NCBI GenBank assembly: GCA_018882725.1
Contig: VERK01000045.1
Location: 1-12,438 of the forward strand
Direction of reading: 5' to 3'
DNA length: 12,438 bases
Source: Actinomycetota bacterium
Lineage (GTDB): Bacteria > Actinomycetota > Acidimicrobiia > Acidimicrobiales > Ilumatobacteraceae
Each line of letters starts with the position of its first letter. Positions within the stretch are counted from its first letter, which is position 1. The translations under genes and the position numbers were made by a program. This document shows positions 6,855-12,231 of the stretch, one piece after another. The notes under the pieces were generated by a model. That model saw only the letters and a program-made list of their open reading frames with translations. It was not told the DNA's origin and searched no databases.

Positions 6855-6869
6855 GCCGGTCGGGGCTCA
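6852..6869. terminator. Bidirectional stop-codon hairpin between convergent genes
   Basis: TGAGCC (6852-6857) and GGCTCA (6864-6869) form a perfect 6-bp stem with a 6-nt loop. The arms begin and end with the stop codons of the hydrolase (TGA 6852-6854) and the DinB gene (TCA 6867-6869). There is no T-run. The arrangement matches that at 5216-5240. Confidence 0.45.
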
Positions 6870-7406
6870 CTCACCCACTTGACCGTCAATTGCCTCACGC
6901 AACAGGTCGGCGTGGCCGTTGTGGCGCGCGTACTCCTCGATCATGTGCACGATGATCCATCGCAACGACGGTGACTCGCCGCTGTCCCACGTCCGCTTGG
7001 CCATTTGATCGAGACCGCTGTTCGCAAGAGCTGCATCGAGATCGCGCCGCGACGCTTCGACGGACGACGTCCACAACGCCCGAAGTTCATCGGCGCTGTC
7101 TTGAGCGGCTGACGTCCACTCCCAGTTCGGCTCGGCTACCCAGTCGACCGCTAGCCAGCACTCGGCCCTCTCGCGACCGTGCAAGAAGAACGAGAACCAG
7201 TGATCCTCCACCCACGCCAGGTGCTTGAGCAGACCTCCGAGGGTCATCGACGACGACGGAAGTCTTTGCATCAATTGAGTGGTGTCGAGTCCACGCGTCT
7301 TCCACTCGAAGGTCGCGCGCTGCCATTCGAGGTAGCCGATGAGCGAGTCGGTCTCATTGGCCGTCGGCGGCGGCTCGGGCCGTCCGTGTTCGTCGATCGT
7401 CGCCAC
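6867..7406 (-). CDS. DinB family protein (DUF664 type)
   Basis: A 179-aa helical-bundle protein. The first metal-site histidine is H62 in GGLLKHLAWVEDHWF; the C-terminal pair is H162 and H165 in IEEYARHNGHADLLRE, the strongest DUF664 signature. DinB-like proteins are metal-dependent, and several actinobacterial members use mycothiol or bacillithiol. The substrate is unknown. The GTG start (7404-7406) has TACAGT 6 nt upstream on the minus strand and no Shine-Dalgarno. It is divergent from the VOC gene across 40 bp. Confidence 0.88.
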   Translation of the reverse strand: MATIDEHGRPEPPPTANETDSLIGYLEWQRATFEWKTRGLDTTQLMQRLPSSSMTLGGLLKHLAWVEDHWFSFFLHGRERAECWLAVDWVAEPNWEWTSAAQDSADELRALWTSSVEASRRDLDAALANSGLDQMAKRTWDSGESPSLRWIIVHMIEEYARHNGHADLLREAIDGQVGE

Positions 7407-7412
7407 AAAGAC

Positions 7413-7440
7413 ACTGTACGCATGCGGGTCTGGCTAACTT
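7413..7440. promoter_or_regulatory. Divergent leaderless promoters, DinB and VOC genes
   Basis: TACAGT on the minus strand (7418-7413) lies 6 nt before the DinB GTG. TAACTT on the plus strand (7435-7440) lies 6 nt before the VOC GTG. Both starts are GTG without Shine-Dalgarno. Only 40 bp separate the two start codons, so the polymerase footprints must overlap. Confidence 0.55.
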
Positions 7441-7446
7441 CTGGAC

Positions 7447-7920
7447 GTGGCCGCGCTTTCCCTCAGGACATTCCTCTGGTTCGACACTGAAGCCCTCGAC
7501 GCCGCACGCTTCTATGTCGATCTGTTCCCGAACTCTCGCCTGGGTGAGGTCAGTTACTACCAGGCCGACGCGCAACGCCCCGAGGGGTCGGTTCTGACCG
7601 TCGAGTTCGAAATCTTCGGCCAGCCATTCGCGGCACTCAACGGCGGCCCGGAGTTTCCACACACCGAGGCCGTCAGTTTTCAAGTCTCATGCGAGACGCA
7701 AGAGGATGTTGATCGTCTTTGGGATGCCTTGGTTGCCGATGGCGGCAGCGAGAGTCAGTGCGGTTGGTGCAAGGATCGCTGGGGCGTGAATTGGCAGATC
7801 ACGCCGATCGGTCTCACCCGTGCTCTGCAGGGACTCGACGGCTACGACAGCAAATATGCGTTCAGCGCGATGATGAAGATGACGAAGATCGTTCTCGCCG
7901 ACCTCGCACCCCGTCGGTAG
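7447..7920 (+). CDS. VOC superfamily protein, PhnB-like
   Basis: A 157-aa vicinal-oxygen-chelate protein of the PhnB/3-dmu-9_3-mt type. The signature blocks are in order: LWFDTEALDAARFYVDLFPNS (10-30, in part), FGQPFAALNGGPEF (57-70), EAVSFQVSC (74-82), EDVDRLWDAL (86-95), CGWCKDRWGVNWQI (105-118). These proteins have a glyoxalase-like fold, but most members are uncharacterised despite the methyltransferase name. The GTG start at 7447 is supported by TAACTT 6 nt upstream. The gene stands alone; the next gene is convergent and 102 bp away. In that gap I see no gene or clear terminator. Confidence 0.88.
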   Translation: MAALSLRTFLWFDTEALDAARFYVDLFPNSRLGEVSYYQADAQRPEGSVLTVEFEIFGQPFAALNGGPEFPHTEAVSFQVSCETQEDVDRLWDALVADGGSESQCGWCKDRWGVNWQITPIGLTRALQGLDGYDSKYAFSAMMKMTKIVLADLAPRR

Positions 7921-8022
7921 CTCCACGACACGAAAGCCACGGTGCCGCTCCTCGCACTCGATGGAGTCGCACTGGTCGCGGGCGATTAGACGGGTGTTGC
8001 CACGCTGCTCGCCGCGAACTAT

Positions 8023-8526
8023 CTATTGCTCGCTCTGCCGACGTAGTTCGTCGCGAAGAGACTCGAGATACGGAAGTGCCTTCTGATCCTTGAGTCGATT
8101 GGCTGCAGTCTTGGACTCAATGATGTCGTCGAGTGCAGCCACCGAAATGACCACGCCGGGCTCCAACTCGGCGAACTCAGCCCGAACACTCCATCCCTCG
8201 TAACCAACCAGGCCGCCGGCTGGACTGAACACGAGGTCAACATCACCAAGGTCAGTCACCAAATTCAGCATGTTCGGCATGTTGGCGATGAAGCCCGCAT
8301 CAAGCTTCGTCCTGACCGGACCGTCACTCGTTCTGATCGCGGCATTCAGTCGCTTCAGTGCTCGTGCCAACCTCTCCAAATTCTCGCGATCGCGAGACGG
8401 CAAGACATCGATGTCTTCCGTCGGCACCGGAGAGCCATGCACAACCGCAGCAAACCCCCCCAATACGACGAAGCGAACTTTCTCCTCGGTCAGAATTCGA
8501 CAAATCCCGACCGGGTCGAACTTCAT
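8023..8526 (-). CDS. Nucleotidyltransferase (MNT/AbiEii-like)
   Basis: A 167-aa minimal nucleotidyltransferase. The GG at 23-24 (VVLGGFAAVVHG) and the metal-binding TEDIDV (D38, D40) are intact, with a likely third aspartate at D97 (GDVDLVF). The C-terminal IIESKTAANRLKDQKALPYLESL region (in part) matches the MNT/AbiEii-like group. Such enzymes transfer NMP to proteins or RNA and are often toxins or antitoxins of two-gene systems. The ATG (8524-8526) overlaps the stop of the small upstream gene in an ATGA arrangement. I infer a toxin-antitoxin-like pair; a housekeeping role is possible. Confidence 0.82.
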   Translation of the reverse strand: MKFDPVGICRILTEEKVRFVVLGGFAAVVHGSPVPTEDIDVLPSRDRENLERLARALKRLNAAIRTSDGPVRTKLDAGFIANMPNMLNLVTDLGDVDLVFSPAGGLVGYEGWSVRAEFAELEPGVVISVAALDDIIESKTAANRLKDQKALPYLESLRDELRRQSEQ

Positions 8527-8696
8527 CGGCTGTCGTTCCTACCCACGAGCCGCGCCTGCTGCCGGACGCTCATGAAAACGTTTGCTACATCGACCATGTG
8601 CTTGACCCGCTCTTCGACCGACAGCCTGAGGAGAGCGCGAATCTGGCTCACGTCGACACCGCGCCAGTCTTCGTTCGGGTTCTGCCACTCGGCCAC
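8523..8696 (-). CDS. Small partner protein of the nucleotidyltransferase, unknown family
   Basis: A 57-aa helical protein from GTG 8694-8696, with VDVSQIRALLRLSVEERV and MVDVANVFMSVRQQ. I do not recognise it as HEPN or AbiEi. A longer in-frame start at 8777 reads out of frame through a ybaK-tail remnant and is rejected; TACACT 6 nt before the GTG fits the leaderless pattern here. It overlaps the nucleotidyltransferase by 4 bp, so the two are made together and may act as antitoxin and toxin or as subunits. Confidence 0.62.
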   Translation of the reverse strand: MAEWQNPNEDWRGVDVSQIRALLRLSVEERVKHMVDVANVFMSVRQQARLVGRNDSR

Positions 8697-8719
8697 GATT
8701 GAAGTGTACGCCTCGGGTG

Positions 8720-8761
8720 TCAACCCCGCTTCAGGTCGGTGATGACGGCTCCATTGGCGTG
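8720..8761 (-). repeat. ybaK-tail repeat, copy 0 (last 14 codons only)
   Basis: On the minus strand this reads HANGAVITDLKRG and a stop, matching HASGAVVTDLKRA-stop of the copy at 10778-10970. It lies between the end of the SnoaL-like gene (8802) and the promoter of the nucleotidyltransferase pair. Nothing further upstream of the tail is recognisable, so it is a scrap of the larger repeat. Confidence 0.7.
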
Positions 8762-8801
8762 GGCGGACATTCGTCAACTCGACGCTGGAATGCTGGAAGA
8801 T

Positions 8802-9206
8802 TCAGGAGCCCGATCTGAGCTGGGAACGCAGAGACTCGAGATCGCCCAACACCCAGATGTCGCGCAGTTTGCTCTCGTCGGCGGTGAAGAAAGCGGCTCC
8901 GATCCACTCGACACGGCGGCCGGTGGGTGGATGGCCAAGAAAATCGCCCGTGTGAATCCCAGAGAATCGAACCTTCGCGGCCGCACTGTCGCCATCGGCG
9001 ATCAGAGACTCGACGTCGCACCGATAGCCGGAGAGCGCCGTCGTGACCATGGGCACGTAATCACACACTTCACGCCGCCCTCGCGCCCCCAACCCGACCG
9101 AACCTCTGAACGTGACGTCAGGGTGGAGGATCTCATCGGCTTTTTCAAGATCGACTTCGTTCCAGAACTTCTCATAGAAGACTCGGACCAGATCGCGAAC
9201 CAGCAC
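8802..9206 (-). CDS. SnoaL-like ester cyclase family protein
   Basis: A 134-aa NTF2-fold protein of the SnoaL-like polyketide/ester cyclase group. The N-terminal LVRVFYEKFWNEVDLEKADEI, then HPDVTFRG, and the late block FSGIHTGDFLGHPPTGRRV followed by a RDIWVLGD strand are characteristic. Substrate unknown. The GTG at 9204-9206 is fixed by an in-frame TGA two codons upstream. The hexamer 6 nt before it is AATGCT, one base from the TANNNT seen elsewhere. It is the first single gene of the repeat-bounded series: a ybaK-tail scrap follows it and a full tail copy precedes it. Confidence 0.82.
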   Translation of the reverse strand: MLVRDLVRVFYEKFWNEVDLEKADEILHPDVTFRGSVGLGARGRREVCDYVPMVTTALSGYRCDVESLIADGDSAAAKVRFSGIHTGDFLGHPPTGRRVEWIGAAFFTADESKLRDIWVLGDLESLRSQLRSGS

Positions 9207-9245
9207 GAATCAAGCATTGCACTTCGGGAGCCAACTCTCGTGAGA

Positions 9246-9441
9246 TTACGTCGATCGCTTCGGGTCGGTGACCGCTCCCCCGCTCGCTTGCGCCAACTTG
9301 TTCGGCTCGATACTGAACACGTCGTTCCACGTTCCCGCCGCAGCCCACACCTCGTCGTATTGCAACAAGTCCGGGTCCACGAACACGCGAAGTTGAGTTG
9401 TGTGTCCAAAGGGCGGCACGCCGCCGTTGGTTTTGGAAACC
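9246..9441 (-). repeat. ybaK-tail repeat, copy 1
   Basis: Read on the minus strand, this is an uninterrupted ~64-codon frame resembling the C-terminal part of YbaK/ProX-type aminoacyl-tRNA editing domains: GGVPPFGH, LRVFVDPDLLQYDEVWAAAGT, then AVTDPKR and a stop. The N-terminal half with the catalytic lysine is absent. It begins at a GGTTTCCAAA edge 2 bp after the stop of the RibD/DHFR-like gene. By hand count it is about 78% identical to copy 2 over 184 gap-free bases, and about 90% in the edge-proximal half. Confidence 0.85.
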
Positions 9442-9443
9442 TG

Positions 9444-9980
9444 TCAATCGGCCACGTGAGACAGTGCGTATCGAAGCTGGACCATGCCACTGGGGAAGGA
9501 CCGCACATCGACTGGATTGAGGGAAGACGTTGTACCAGTCCGATGGAACAGTGGTTTGCCGGAGCCAAGCAGAATCGGCACCACAGTCAAGGTGAGGTCA
9601 TCCACGAGTCCTTCACCTAGAAAGCTGCTCACGACGACCCCTCCGTCGACGTAGACGTGCTTGATGCCCAAATCTTCCCAATGCCTGACAGCCTCACGGG
9701 GCGTCAACTTGATGGGAGTGAACCCGTTGCGCAAAGTGTCAGAGCGCGTCGTGAAGACGTGAACCTGACGATTTCCATAGGGAAGTTCCGGCACTTCTCT
9801 GATGAAGTCGTAAGTTCCTCGCCCCATTGCCACCAGGTCTATGTCGGCAAGGAACGACTCAAATCCGTAGTCCTCCGAGGGATCGCCTGCACCGGATAGC
9901 CAATCGAGCGAATCGTCCTCAGTGGCTATGTACCCATCCAGCGACATAGCGATGAATACGGATATGCGGGGACGAGACAT
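9444..9980 (-). CDS. RibD C-terminal / dihydrofolate reductase-like oxidoreductase
   Basis: A 178-aa DHFR-fold protein. SLDGYIA at 13-19 is the family's opening motif, MGRGTYDF binds the nucleotide, and HVYVDGGVVVSSFLGEGLVDDL with VVPILLGSGKPLF completes the RibD-C signature. It should bind NADPH and reduce a pterin-like or other small substrate; true DHFR activity is not implied. The ATG (9978-9980) has TATTGT 7 nt upstream on the minus strand. Its stop is followed after 2 bp by ybaK-tail copy 1, in the same frame. A 70-nt imperfect hairpin lies just upstream of its -10 hexamer. Confidence 0.87.
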   Translation of the reverse strand: MSRPRISVFIAMSLDGYIATEDDSLDWLSGAGDPSEDYGFESFLADIDLVAMGRGTYDFIREVPELPYGNRQVHVFTTRSDTLRNGFTPIKLTPREAVRHWEDLGIKHVYVDGGVVVSSFLGEGLVDDLTLTVVPILLGSGKPLFHRTGTTSSLNPVDVRSFPSGMVQLRYALSHVAD

Positions 9981-9993
9981 CGTGTTGACAATA

Positions 9994-10063
9994 GTTGAGC
10001 GACGTCTCCGCCGTTCGTGGGCAGTGCAAGGACGAAGCAGCGGAGACGGCTCGGTCGCCGAAC
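9994..10063. other. 70-nt imperfect inverted repeat between ybaK-tail copy 2 and the DHFR-like gene
   Basis: On the plus strand GTT-ga-GCGAC-GTCTCCGC pairs with GCGGAGAC-ggctcg-GTCGC-cg-AAC: three stems (3, 5 and 8 bp) with a small internal loop and a one-sided 6-nt bulge, around an apical region with a further short GTTCG/CGAAG-type pairing. It directly abuts the DHFR-like -10 hexamer. It may end transcription from the tail side or be a recombination-related structure. Confidence 0.5.
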
Positions 10064-10070
10064 CGGGCGT

Positions 10071-10263
10071 TCAGGCGCGCTTCAGGTCGGTGACCACACC
10101 ACCCGCGACGCGCACGATGTCAGCCGGCGCGGCGCCGAAGTTGTCGTTCCACGTTCCCGCCGCGGCCCACACTTCGTCGTATTGCAACAAGTCGGGGTCG
10201 ACAAACACACGAAGTTGAGTGCTGTGACCAAAGGGAGGCACGCCGCGTCTGGGTTTGGAAACC
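10071..10263 (-). repeat. ybaK-tail repeat, copy 2
   Basis: This 193-bp copy encodes on the minus strand VSKPRRGVPPFGH, then a FVDPDLLQYDEVWAAAGT block and a VVTDLKRA ending with a stop. An in-frame TGA lies five codons before it, so it is not fused to anything. The repeat edge is GGTTTCCAAA. It aligns with copy 3 over its full 193 bp without a gap (about 76% identity by hand count). The GNAT gene starts 50 bp away on the other strand. Confidence 0.85.
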
Positions 10264-10313
10264 AAAGAGCGGAGCGATCAAATGACCAGGTCCTGCGGCG
10301 TAGTCTCGCAAGG

Positions 10314-10760
10314 ATGCTGCGAACCCTGGACCTCTCTGACAACGTTGTCGCCGCACGTGTGGTCGCCATCCAGCAGGCCGCATATCGAGTTGAAGCTGAC
10401 CTGATTGGGTTTGACGGAATCCCCCAGCTGCACGAGTCAGTCGACAATCTGCCACTGCATCAACTTCAATGGATGGGAAGCTGGGAAGGCAATGCGCTTG
10501 TGGGATTTGTCGCGTGGTGTGCGTCAGCCGATCAGTGCGAGATTGACCGCCTTGCAGTGCACCCAGATTTTCATCGGCGGGGGCACGGTCGTTCACTGGT
10601 TGGGTCACTGCTCACTCACCGAGTTGTCATTGTCTCGACAGGAACGGCGAATATTCCAGGCCTTGGTCTGTACGAATCACTCGGATTTCGTCGCGTCGGT
10701 GTCCGCGAGGTTGCACCGGCAGTGACCGTCACCGAACTCCACTGGCTCCAGCCGACGTAA
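10314..10760 (+). CDS. GNAT family N-acetyltransferase
   Basis: A 148-aa acetyltransferase. Motif A spans about 77-100 (IDRLAVHPDFHRRGHGRSLV), with RRGHGR as the pyrophosphate-binding loop for acetyl-CoA. Motif B is GLGLYESLGFRRVG at about 117-130. The N-terminus carries the usual AAY and GIPQLHES acceptor-site region. Substrate unknown. I chose ATG 10314 because TAGTCT (10301-10306) lies 7 nt before it; the frame is open much further upstream, but that part is antisense to ybaK-tail copy 2. It is the only gene of the repeat-bounded series on the plus strand. Confidence 0.86.
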   Translation: MLRTLDLSDNVVAARVVAIQQAAYRVEADLIGFDGIPQLHESVDNLPLHQLQWMGSWEGNALVGFVAWCASADQCEIDRLAVHPDFHRRGHGRSLVGSLLTHRVVIVSTGTANIPGLGLYESLGFRRVGVREVAPAVTVTELHWLQPT

Positions 10761-10777
10761 GCCAACTGTCATCCTGG

Positions 10778-10970
10778 TCAGGCGCGCTTCAAGTCGGTGA
10801 CCACTGCGCCACTGGCGTGCACGAGATCGTTCGGCGCGATCGGGAACACGTCGTTCCAGGTTCCCGCCGCCGCCCACGTCTCGTCGTACTGCAACAGGTC
10901 TGGGTCGATGAAGATGCGCAAGGTAGTGCTGTGGCCAAACGGCGGCACGCCACGTTTGTGTTTGGCAACC
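10778..10970 (-). repeat. ybaK-tail repeat, copy 3
   Basis: The minus strand encodes VAKHKRGVPPFGH, then FIDPDLLQYDETWAAAGT and ASGAVVTDLKRA-stop. The edge here is GGTTGCCAAA. An ATG at 10988-10990 could open this frame (70 aa), with a TAG directly before it; no Shine-Dalgarno or upstream -10 of the local type is evident. The tail begins 17 bp after the GNAT stop. It lacks the N-terminal half of a YbaK domain, so an editing enzyme is not expected. Confidence 0.85.
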
Positions 10971-11102
10971 TTTTTCCCCACCCGCTGCATCTACATTCGA
11001 GTCGAACTTTTCACGCACTTAGCTCCGATTCCCAAAGAATTTCGCTCAGTAACTGGCTGGGTCCCGTACACTTTGTTCAAGTCACCACAGTCGCACCTTG
11101 CG

Positions 11103-11124
11103 CCTCTTCTGACTCGGGAAGAGG
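11103..11124 (+). promoter_or_regulatory. Hairpin covering the Shine-Dalgarno of the delta-60 gene
   Basis: CCTCTTC (11103-11109) and GAAGAGG (11118-11124) form a perfect 7-bp stem with an 8-nt loop. The second arm contains the AGAGG ribosome binding site, 8 nt before the GTG at 11133. In the mRNA the site would be masked, which may lower or condition translation. The region 10971-11102 holds no gene that I can support. Confidence 0.45.
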
Positions 11125-11132
11125 AAACAATT

Positions 11133-11729
11133 GTGCGTCGATTGAACCGCTTGGGTGCTCTCCTTGGTGTTGCGATACTTGTGGCCGGCGGGTTTGCGAC
11201 CGCCGTACAGGCTGCTGACGGCTCGCTCGACTCCACATTCGACAGTGACGGCATCGTCATCACCGACCTCGGCGGAACTGACGGCGGGAATTCAGCGGTG
11301 ATTCAAGCCGACGGCAAAATCGTCGTCGCTGGATACAGCTACAATAACGGTGGACGTGACTTTGCGCTGGCGCGTTACAACACCAACGGCTCGCTCGACA
11401 CCACATTCGACAGTGACGGCATCGCCATCACCAACCTCGGCGGAACTAACGACATCGGAATCTCAGTGGCGATACAAGCTGATGGCAAAATCGTCGTCGC
11501 CGGAGAGAGCAACAAGAACGGCACATACGACTTTGTTCTGGTCCGTTACAACGCCGACAGCTCGCTCGACACCACATTCGACGGCGACACCGGTACAGGC
11601 AATGGCATCGTCATCACCACCCAACAATCGGTCATCGATTTTCAATCGGCGTGGTTGACGAGGCTGGCAACATACACGCAGCCGCCATCGTTGGTCGACC
11701 GGTTGCAAGGCTTGCCGGTCATCCGTTGA
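11133..11729 (+). CDS. Secreted delta-60 repeat protein, disrupted after its third repeat start
   Basis: The GTG at 11133 follows AGAGGA by 7 nt. Residues 1-27 form a signal peptide: a basic start (VRRLNRL), a hydrophobic core and a likely AVQA-AD cleavage site. Then come repeats spaced 56 and 57 residues apart, each opening with a GSLD(S/T)TFD.D motif and continuing GI(V/A)IT.LGG, IQADGKIVVAG and a (F.L.RYN) strand. This is the delta-60 repeat, found in large exported beta-propeller-like proteins. The third repeat stops after NGIVITT (about 11620). The remaining frame to 11729 has no repeat character and overlaps the XF1762 gene in another frame. The real protein was surely longer. Confidence 0.72.
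   Translation: MRRLNRLGALLGVAILVAGGFATAVQAADGSLDSTFDSDGIVITDLGGTDGGNSAVIQADGKIVVAGYSYNNGGRDFALARYNTNGSLDTTFDSDGIAITNLGGTNDIGISVAIQADGKIVVAGESNKNGTYDFVLVRYNADSSLDTTFDGDTGTGNGIVITTQQSVIDFQSAWLTRLATYTQPPSLVDRLQGLPVIR
11220..11592 (+). repeat. Coding tandem repeats of the delta-60 gene
   Basis: Units open with GCTCGCTCGAC at 11221, 11389 and 11560, that is 168 and 171 bp apart. The string ACATTCGACAGTGACGGCATCG is shared nearly whole by the first two. Near-identical DNA, not only protein, shows recent duplication or ongoing homogenisation. Confidence 0.75.
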
Positions 11730-12079
11730 AGATTCTTGAAGTTACTAGGCTGGTCACAGATGGTACAAAAAATTGTTGCTCAATGCTGTACTCGGCAGCA
11801 GCAAGAATCGGAAAGCAGATGGGTTTTGAAAAAATCCAGACGTACATTCTTGCCGATGAGGAAACTGGGTTAAGCCTAAAGGCTTCTGGATGGCGGCAGG
11901 AAGTCATTGCAGGTGGAGGCCAGTGGAAACATAGTGACGGCAAGCGGCGCAGAACCGATCAGCCAATTGGAAAAAAAATGAGATGGGCAAAAATTTTGTC
12001 CGAGGAGAAGCCAACTCCGCACATTGCGGATCAGGACAATATCTTCCAGCCAGACATCTTTGCAGAGCAAGAACAATGA
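11603..12079 (+). CDS. XF1762-family phage protein (Mom-like acetyltransferase relative), 5'-truncated
   Basis: Homology in this frame begins at WHRHHHPTIGHRFSIGVVDE and runs through AAIVGRPVARL, ILEVTRLVTDG, CSMLYSAAARIGKQMGF and SGWRQEVIAGGGQW. These are the ordered blocks of XF1762 proteins, common in proteobacterial prophages and related to the Mom DNA-modification acetyltransferase fold. Function is not proven. The first possible start in the frame is GTG 11651, inside the conserved region, so the true N-terminus (some tens of residues) is missing. The sequence before 11603 belongs to the delta-60 gene in another frame. Base composition is clearly more AT-rich than upstream. The stop overlaps the next ATG (ATGA). 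Confidence 0.75.
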   Translation, partial: WHRHHHPTIGHRFSIGVVDEAGNIHAAAIVGRPVARLAGHPLKILEVTRLVTDGTKNCCSMLYSAAARIGKQMGFEKIQTYILADEETGLSLKASGWRQEVIAGGGQWKHSDGKRRRTDQPIGKKMRWAKILSEEKPTPHIADQDNIFQPDIFAEQEQ

Positions 12080-12231
12080 CCAGCGAACAGCAGCAGTTCA
12101 TCAACCTGGTGCGCCTCGTTGTTCGCAGCGAGATTCACGCATGGCATCACCCGCTTGATGACGAGTTGCAGAAGCTGTGGGACGAGAGAATCAGCAAGGC
12201 GATAGACGAAATGGAGACGAGAGAGGAATGA
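12076..12231 (+). CDS. Small phage-type protein, unknown
   Basis: A 51-aa helical, acidic protein (MTSEQQQFINLVRLV, then AWHHPLDDELQKLWDERI). I do not recognise it. It is supported by context: its ATG overlaps the stop of the XF1762-like gene and its stop overlaps the start of the HTH gene, both as ATGA, which is dense phage-style packing. Too short for a firm call on its own. Confidence 0.6.
   Translation: MTSEQQQFINLVRLVVRSEIHAWHHPLDDELQKLWDERISKAIDEMETREE

Noticed and set aside
8731..9568. Minus-strand frames of 96 and 188 codons overlapping the SnoaL-like gene
   Set aside because: Alternative frames of the same strand without family resemblance; the SnoaL frame has conserved blocks throughout.
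8739..9620. 293-codon plus-strand frame over the SnoaL-like gene and copy 1
   Set aside because: Antisense shadow of three minus-strand elements with recognised motifs.
9246..9980. A DHFR-YbaK fusion read through one stop codon
   Set aside because: The two are in frame, but the TGA is a normal stop, copies 2 and 3 also have in-frame stops just upstream, and a half YbaK domain is unlikely to be useful.
9246..10970. Integron attC sites within or at the edges of the repeats
   Set aside because: The repeats are ~190 bp, protein-coding in character and not globally palindromic. RYYYAAC/GTTRRRY box pairs are not present in the right order. AGCCAAC occurs left of copies 1 and 3 but has no matching partner.
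10797..11132. Upstream extension of the delta-60 frame
   Set aside because: It is antisense to tail copy 3 and precedes a clear signal peptide with its own Shine-Dalgarno.
11220..11592. CRISPR-like or satellite repeats
   Set aside because: The units are 168-171 bp, in frame and encode delta-60 motifs.
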